A stretch of 64,000 nt of DNA from contig NZ_CP015881.1 in assembly GCF_000697965.2 (NCBI RefSeq), positions 496,001 through 560,000 on the forward strand, given 5' to 3'. The translations under genes and the position numbers were made by a program. How positions within the stretch are numbered: the stretch's first letter is position 1; each line of letters starts with the position of its first letter. Below, piece after piece: positions 59,155-64,000 of the stretch. The stretch comes from Ensifer adhaerens (GTDB lineage: Bacteria > Pseudomonadota > Alphaproteobacteria > Rhizobiales > Rhizobiaceae). Below the pieces are notes generated by a model that had not been told where the DNA came from, did no database searches, and was given only the letters and a program-made list of their open reading frames with translations.

Positions 59155-60570
59155 TCAGCTCGGCAGCATGTCCTTGAGGCGCAGATAGGCGATCCGCTCC
59201 ACCTGCCGGCACGCGGTCTCGAACTCCGTATCGCGATCGTTGCCGATCCGGCTTTCGAAGGCGGCGAGGATCTCGTCCTTGCTGCGCCCCTTGACCGCCA
59301 TGATGAACGGGAACTTGAACTTCTCGACATAGGCGGCGTTGAGCGTGGTGAAGCGTTCACGCTCGGCATCGGTCAGCGCATCGAGGCCGGCACCGGCCTG
59401 CTCGTTGGTCGAGCTTTCGGTCAGGCGCTTGGCCTGTGCCAGCTTGCCGGCGAGATCGGGGTGGGCGATCAGCACGGCAAGCCGCTCCTCGGCCGAAGCT
59501 TCGCGGAAGACTGCGGAAAGGGCGGCGGCAAGGCCGATCGCGGTGTCGTTGGCCGGCGAAAGTTCGCGCTGGAAGGCGCGCTTCGCGATCCACTTCGAAT
59601 GTTCGAAGACGCCGCCGAACCTGGCGACGAACGCCTCTTCGCCAAGCCGCGACGGACGATCGTCCCAGGCCTTGTACGGGTAGTTTTCGGCCCAATGGCG
59701 GGCGATATCGACGCGTTTTGCGAGCCACACCTTCTCGTGGCCCTGCACATAATCGAGGAAGCGGGCGAGTGCCGCGGCGCGGCCGGGCCGGCCGACGAGG
59801 CGGCAGTGCAGCCCGATGCTCAGCATCTTCGGCGCACCGGCCGTACCTTCGGCGTAGAGCACGTCGAAGCTGTCCTTGAGGTAGGTGAAGAACTGGTCGC
59901 CGCTGTTGAAACCCTGCGGCGTGGCAAAACGCATGTCGTTGCTGTCGAGCGTGTAGGGGATGACCAGCTGATGGCGCCCCGCATGCTCATGCCAATAGGG
60001 CAGGTCGTCGGCATAGGCGTCCGATACGTAGTCGAAGCCGCCGGCTTCGGTCACCAGGTCGAGCGTGTTGTCGGAACAGCGCCCCGTGTACCAGCCGCGC
60101 GGGCGCTCTCCGGTGACGATGGTGTGCAGCCGGATCGCTTCGGCGATCTCCTGGCGCTCGCGCTCCGGCGAAAAGTCCTTGTGTTCGATCCATTTCAGGC
60201 CGTGCGAGGCGATTTCCCAGCCGGCGTCCTGCATGGCGGCGACCTGTTCCGGCGAGCGCTTCAGCGCGGTTGCGACGCCATAGACGGTCGCCGGCACGCC
60301 GCGCTCGGTGAACATGCGATGCAGCCGCCAGAAGCCGGCGCGTGCGCCATATTCGTAGATCGATTCCATGTTCCAGTGGCGCTGGCCCTGCCAGGCCTGC
60401 GCACCGACGATTTCCGACAGGAATGCCTCGGACGCTGCGTCGCCATGCAGCACGCAGTTCTCGCCGCCTTCCTCGTAATTGATGACGAATTGCACGGCGA
60501 TCCGCGCGCCGTCGGGCCATGTGATCTTGAAGTTCGGGCCGTGGCCGTGAAGATCGCGGGGGTATCTCAT
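59155..60570 (-). CDS. puuE: Fused allantoinase (PuuE-like) and OHCU decarboxylase (UraD)
   Basis: A 471-residue bifunctional protein. Residues 1-305 match PuuE, the cofactor-free allantoinase of the polysaccharide deacetylase fold (RDLHGHGPNFKITWPDGARIAVQFVINYEEGGE...EIASHGLKWIEH). Residues about 310-471 match UraD, which decarboxylates OHCU to S-allantoin (HPDLAGKLAQA with the catalytic His, SSTNEQAGAGLDAL and FPFIMAVKGRSKDEIL). The two reactions follow each other in the opposite order to the domains, so product transfer is possible. ATG 60570 has GGAGGAG about 9 nt upstream. First gene of a minus-strand operon with alc and allA. Confidence 0.93.
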   Translation of the reverse strand: MRYPRDLHGHGPNFKITWPDGARIAVQFVINYEEGGENCVLHGDAASEAFLSEIVGAQAWQGQRHWNMESIYEYGARAGFWRLHRMFTERGVPATVYGVATALKRSPEQVAAMQDAGWEIASHGLKWIEHKDFSPERERQEIAEAIRLHTIVTGERPRGWYTGRCSDNTLDLVTEAGGFDYVSDAYADDLPYWHEHAGRHQLVIPYTLDSNDMRFATPQGFNSGDQFFTYLKDSFDVLYAEGTAGAPKMLSIGLHCRLVGRPGRAAALARFLDYVQGHEKVWLAKRVDIARHWAENYPYKAWDDRPSRLGEEAFVARFGGVFEHSKWIAKRAFQRELSPANDTAIGLAAALSAVFREASAEERLAVLIAHPDLAGKLAQAKRLTESSTNEQAGAGLDALTDAERERFTTLNAAYVEKFKFPFIMAVKGRSKDEILAAFESRIGNDRDTEFETACRQVERIAYLRLKDMLPS

Positions 60571-60644
60571 CTAAGCAGCTCCTCCAGACATTTTCGTCTC
60601 TGCATCCAATTTCTAGCGGCATTTGTTTCGAGCCATTCCCCCCA

Positions 60645-60660
60645 AAAAATTTGAAAGTCT
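60645..60660 (+). promoter_or_regulatory. 16-nt motif shared with the purine permease promoter
   Basis: AAAAATTTGAAAGTCT, identical to 53192-53207. It lies 83 bp before hiuH and 75 bp before the divergent puuE-uraD start, so it could affect both operons. Confidence 0.55.
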
Positions 60661-60742
60661 CGAATGATCCGGTCGCTACCAAGCGGGTGGGAATGCCGGA
60701 ATACTGCGAGGTGGAAAGCTGACTTCGGGAGGAGCGAAAACT

Positions 60743-61114
60743 ATGCAATCTCAGGGTGGAAACGCCGGCCGTTTGACGACGCACGTGCTGGATACGGCCA
60801 GCGGCAAACCGGCCGAAGGGCTGCGCATCGAGCTCTACCGGGTCGATGGCGATCGCCAGACGCATATCAAGTCCGTCAAGACCAATGACGACGGCCGCTG
60901 TGACGAGCCGCTTTTGAGCGGCGAGCGCATGCAGACCGGCACCTACGAGCTGCAGTTCCATGCGGGCGATTATCTCGGCGGCGCAGCCAAGCGCGGTGAC
61001 AACCCGTTCCTCGACGTGATCCCAATCCGCTTCGGCATCGATAACCAGGGCGCGCACTATCACGTGCCGCTGCTGCTTTCGCCCTATGGCTACTCCACCT
61101 ATCGCGGGAGCTGA
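60743..61114 (+). CDS. hiuH: 5-hydroxyisourate hydrolase (transthyretin-like)
   Basis: A 123-residue protein with the HIUase signature: [23 protein letters not shown] at the N-terminus and the C-terminal tetrapeptide YRGS, which transthyretin lacks. His ligands in THVLD and HYHVPLL fit the active site. It hydrolyses 5-hydroxyisourate to OHCU. GGGAGGAG precedes ATG 60743 by 9 nt. It is followed 3 bp later by xdhA, so both are made from one message. Confidence 0.95.
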   Translation: MQSQGGNAGRLTTHVLDTASGKPAEGLRIELYRVDGDRQTHIKSVKTNDDGRCDEPLLSGERMQTGTYELQFHAGDYLGGAAKRGDNPFLDVIPIRFGIDNQGAHYHVPLLLSPYGYSTYRGS

Positions 61115-61117
61115 GCA

Positions 61118-62599
61118 ATGACGATCCAAATCCGCAACACCATCCGCTTCATCCTGAACCACCGCCTCGTCGAACTTGCCGATGTTTCGCCGGTTCAGAC
61201 TCTGCTCGATTTTCTGCGGATCGACCGCAATCTGAAGGGCACGAAAGAAGGCTGCGCCGAGGGCGACTGCGGTGCCTGCACCGTGCTTATCGGCCGCCTG
61301 CTCGACGGCAAGCTCAAGTATGAATCCGTCAATGCCTGCATCCGTTTCGTCGGCTCGCTCGACGGCTGTCATATCGTGACGGTGGATAGTTTGGCGCAGC
61401 CGGCTGGCCCGTTGCATCCGGTGCAGCAGGCAATGGTCGACACGCATGCCTCGCAGTGCGGTTTCTGCACGCCGGGCTTCGTGATGTCGCTCTATGGCCT
61501 CTGGATGGAGAACTCGAAGCCGTCGATCGCCGAAATCGAAAAGGCGCTGCAGGGCAATCTTTGTCGCTGCACCGGCTATGCCGCGATCATTCGCGCCGCC
61601 GAGGCGATCTCGACGATCGGCGATATCGGCAAGGATCCGCTGGTGGCCGAACGCGACCGGATCGCAGGCGAACTGGCAGCACTTCAGGATGGCCGTCGCG
61701 TGGAAATCGGCTCCGAGACCGAGCGCTTCATCCTGCCGGGCTCGGTCGATGATTTCGCCGCCGTGCTCGAAGCCAACCCGAAGGCGACGATCGTTGCCGG
61801 TTCGACCGATGTCGGCCTCTGGGTCACCAAATTCATGCGCGACATCTCACCGGTCATTCACCTGACCCATCTTGAAGAACTGCGCCGCATCACGGTCGAT
61901 GCCGACGGCGTGACGCTCGGCGCCGGCGTCAGCTACGCCGAAGCCTACCCCGTTATCGTCGCGCACTTCCCTGAACTGACCGAGCTTTGGGATCGCATCG
62001 GCGGCCAGCAGGTCCGCAACATGGGCACCGTGGGCGGCAACATTGCCAACGGCTCGCCGATCGGCGACACCCCGCCGGCGCTGATTGCGCTTGGCGCCGC
62101 GATCACGCTGCGCAAGGGCGATCGCCGCCGCACGGTCGTCCTCGAGGACTTCTTCATCGCCTACGGCAAGCAGGACCGCGAGCCGGGCGAGTTCGTGGAA
62201 AGCGTGCGCATTCCTTTCGTTTCGGATAAGGCGCGCGTGGCCGTCTACAAGGTGACGAAGCGTCTGGATGAGGACATTACCGCCGTCTGCGGCGGCTTCA
62301 ACATCGCCTTCGAGGCAGGTCGGGTCAGCGACGCCATCATCGCCTTCGGCGGCATGGCCGCTACGCCGAAGCGAGCCGCTCATGTGGAGGCGGTGCTAAA
62401 AGGCGCCGAGTGGAACGAGGAGACGATCGAGCGCGCTGTCGCTGCCTTCGATCAGGACTTCACGCCGCTCACCGACTGGCGCGCCTCGGCGGAGTACCGC
62501 CAACTGGTGGCGAAGAACCTGCTTCGCCGCTTCTATCTCGAAACGCAGTCGAGTGGCGGCCAGCTCCGTCTCGATCGCACCATTGCCGTCGCGGTTTAA
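61118..62599 (+). CDS. xdhA: Xanthine dehydrogenase small subunit (iron-sulfur and FAD domains)
   Basis: A 493-residue subunit. The [2Fe-2S] domain has CAEGDCGACTVL near residue 46 and the second cluster CGFCTPGF...NLCRCTGY near 112-150. The FAD domain follows (about 205-380; IVAGSTDVGLWVTK, then GTVGGNIANGSPIGDTPPALIALGA), and a CO-dehydrogenase-type C-terminal domain ends the protein. It transfers electrons from xanthine oxidation to NAD. It starts 3 bp after hiuH and ends 11 bp before xdhB. Confidence 0.95.
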   Translation: MTIQIRNTIRFILNHRLVELADVSPVQTLLDFLRIDRNLKGTKEGCAEGDCGACTVLIGRLLDGKLKYESVNACIRFVGSLDGCHIVTVDSLAQPAGPLHPVQQAMVDTHASQCGFCTPGFVMSLYGLWMENSKPSIAEIEKALQGNLCRCTGYAAIIRAAEAISTIGDIGKDPLVAERDRIAGELAALQDGRRVEIGSETERFILPGSVDDFAAVLEANPKATIVAGSTDVGLWVTKFMRDISPVIHLTHLEELRRITVDADGVTLGAGVSYAEAYPVIVAHFPELTELWDRIGGQQVRNMGTVGGNIANGSPIGDTPPALIALGAAITLRKGDRRRTVVLEDFFIAYGKQDREPGEFVESVRIPFVSDKARVAVYKVTKRLDEDITAVCGGFNIAFEAGRVSDAIIAFGGMAATPKRAAHVEAVLKGAEWNEETIERAVAAFDQDFTPLTDWRASAEYRQLVAKNLLRRFYLETQSSGGQLRLDRTIAVAV

Positions 62600-62610
62600 G
62601 GGAGGAAGCC

Positions 62611-64000
62611 ATGAACGTGATGCAGCCCATCGACCGCATCCGCGGCGGCGTACACGAAAACGAACGGCACGAGTCCGGCCACAAGCATGTGTCCGGAACG
62701 GCCGAATATATCGACGATATTCCTGAGCCCCAGGGCACCCTGCACGGCTATCTCGGCCTCTCGCAGCGGGCGCACGCCGACATCCTGTCGATTGACTTTG
62801 AGGCCGTGAACGCCAGCGAAGGCGTGATCGGCGTTCTGACGGCCGCCGACATTCCCGGTGAAAACGACATCAGCCCGGCGCACAAGCACGACGAACCGAT
62901 CTTCGTCACCGACAAGGTGGAGTTCCACGGCCAGCCGATCTTCGCGGTTGTCGCCACGTCGCGCGAAGCGGCGCGGCGCGCGGCCGCCAAGGTCAAGATC
63001 GAATATCGCGATCTGCCGCATGTGACCGACGTGCTCGAAGCGGCTGCCGCCAACTATCCGCTGGTCATCGACCCCTTGAAGCTCGAGCGTGGCGACATCG
63101 ACGCCGGCTTTGCCAAGGCGAAGAACATTCTCGAAGGCGAGATGCGCATCGGCGGCCAGGACCACTTCTATCTGGAAGGCCAGATCTCGTTTGCCATTCC
63201 CGGTGAGGACGACGAGGTGCTCGTCTATTCCTCGACCCAGCACCCGGCCGAGACGCAGCACATGGTCGCGACCGTGCTTGGCGTGCCGTCGAACGCGGTC
63301 ACCGTGAATGTGCGCCGCATGGGCGGCGGTTTCGGCGGCAAGGAAACCCAGGCCAACATTTTCGCCGCCGTTGCGGCCGTCGCTGCCAAGAAATACCGCT
63401 GCCCGGTCAAGGTTCGGCCGGACCGCGACGACGACATGAGCGCCACCGGCAAGCGTCACGACTTCCACGTAGACTACAAGCTCGGCTTCGACGACGAGGG
63501 CCACATCGAGGCGGTGGACGCTGTCTTTTCGGCACGCTGCGGTTACTCGGCTGATCTCTCGGGTCCGGTCACCGACCGTGCGCTCTTCCATGCCGACAAC
63601 TGCTATTTCTATCCGAACGTGCGCCTGCGCTCGCGTCCGCTGAAGACCAACACCGTTTCCAACACCGCGTTCCGCGGTTTTGGCGGCCCTCAAGGGATGG
63701 TCGGTGGCGAACGAATGATCGAGGACATCGCCTATGCCATCGGCAAGGACCCGCTGGAAATCCGCAAGCTGAACTTCTATGGCGGCGAGGGCCGAAACCT
63801 CACGCCCTATCACCAGACCGTGGAAGACAACATCATCGGCCGCATTATCGAGGAACTGGAAACCTCGGCGGATTATGCCAAGCGTCGCGAAGCGGTGATC
63901 GCGTTTAACCGCGAGAGCAATGTGGTTAAGCGCGGCATCGCGCTGACGCCGGTAAAGTTCGGCATCTCCTTCACCAAGACCGAGTACAACCAGGCCGGCG
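62611..64000 (+). CDS. xdhB: Xanthine dehydrogenase large (molybdopterin) subunit, 3' end beyond window
   Basis: Open from ATG 62611 (GGGAGGAAG upstream) to the right edge, 463 codons. The N-terminal domain shows HESGHKHVSGTAEYIDDIPEP and PGENDISPAHKHDEPIF. The Mo-cofactor part includes GGQDHFYLEGQ and RRMGGGFGGKETQ, and AFRGFGGPQGM carries the conserved Arg that binds substrate. This is the XdhB order. It oxidises hypoxanthine and xanthine to urate. The remaining C-terminal part, including the catalytic Glu, is outside the window. Confidence 0.95.
   Translation, partial: MNVMQPIDRIRGGVHENERHESGHKHVSGTAEYIDDIPEPQGTLHGYLGLSQRAHADILSIDFEAVNASEGVIGVLTAADIPGENDISPAHKHDEPIFVTDKVEFHGQPIFAVVATSREAARRAAAKVKIEYRDLPHVTDVLEAAAANYPLVIDPLKLERGDIDAGFAKAKNILEGEMRIGGQDHFYLEGQISFAIPGEDDEVLVYSSTQHPAETQHMVATVLGVPSNAVTVNVRRMGGGFGGKETQANIFAAVAAVAAKKYRCPVKVRPDRDDDMSATGKRHDFHVDYKLGFDDEGHIEAVDAVFSARCGYSADLSGPVTDRALFHADNCYFYPNVRLRSRPLKTNTVSNTAFRGFGGPQGMVGGERMIEDIAYAIGKDPLEIRKLNFYGGEGRNLTPYHQTVEDNIIGRIIEELETSADYAKRREAVIAFNRESNVVKRGIALTPVKFGISFTKTEYNQAG

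Overview
The window is high-GC DNA with tightly packed, often ATGA-overlapping operons. Gene content is typical of a Rhizobiales alphaproteobacterium, most like Sinorhizobium/Ensifer: several ABC uptake operons, an HmrR/ActP-type copper circuit, an exopolysaccharide cluster, purine catabolism and RIME-like intergenic palindromes. The density of transport and catabolic operons and the absence of ribosomal, tRNA or replication genes suggest a chromid or megaplasmid. That placement is inference. No insertion sequence, tRNA, rRNA or CRISPR array was seen.

Layout. 1-14.7 kb: a Wzx/Wzy-type exopolysaccharide cluster with two GNAT-like acetyltransferase paralogues, a PrmC-like methyltransferase, flippase, GumC/Wzz-like chain-length protein, Wzy-like polymerase, deacetylase, three glycosyltransferases, a VanZ-like protein and a secreted clan GH-A-like hydrolase. 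14.8-16 kb: a CBS-domain protein and an OmpW-like porin. 16.2-21.3 kb (minus): a complete peptide/nickel-type ABC importer whose first permease appears to start at AUU. 21.7-29.3 kb (plus): LacI regulator, PotABCD-like importer, nucleoside hydrolase and adenine deaminase in one operon, followed by an M20 amidohydrolase and a phosphoribosyltransferase. Together these look like purine nucleoside scavenging.

32-40.3 kb (minus): a copper-resistance region with DUF411 protein, CusF-like protein, cupredoxin, multicopper oxidase, TolC-like lipoprotein, two small predicted copper-associated proteins, CueR/HmrR regulator and CopA ATPase. 40.6-44 kb: ABM-like protein, MYG1-like hydrolase, GlxA-type regulator and two small ORFs. 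44.2-52.8 kb: a LacI regulator diverging from a GlpSTPQU-like importer and a single-chain dihydroxyacetone kinase, with two 16-bp operators in between. 52.8-53.1 kb: CopZ, with a CueR-type promoter nearly identical to that of copA.

53.4-64 kb: a purine uptake and degradation region. It holds an AzgA-like permease, allA, allantoicase, a fused PuuE-UraD protein, hiuH, xdhA and the 5' part of xdhB. A P450, its ferredoxin and an AraC regulator are inserted among them. The permease and the hiuH-xdhAB operon share an identical 16-nt upstream sequence. Apart from urate oxidase, which is not seen here, the genes cover xanthine to glyoxylate plus urea.
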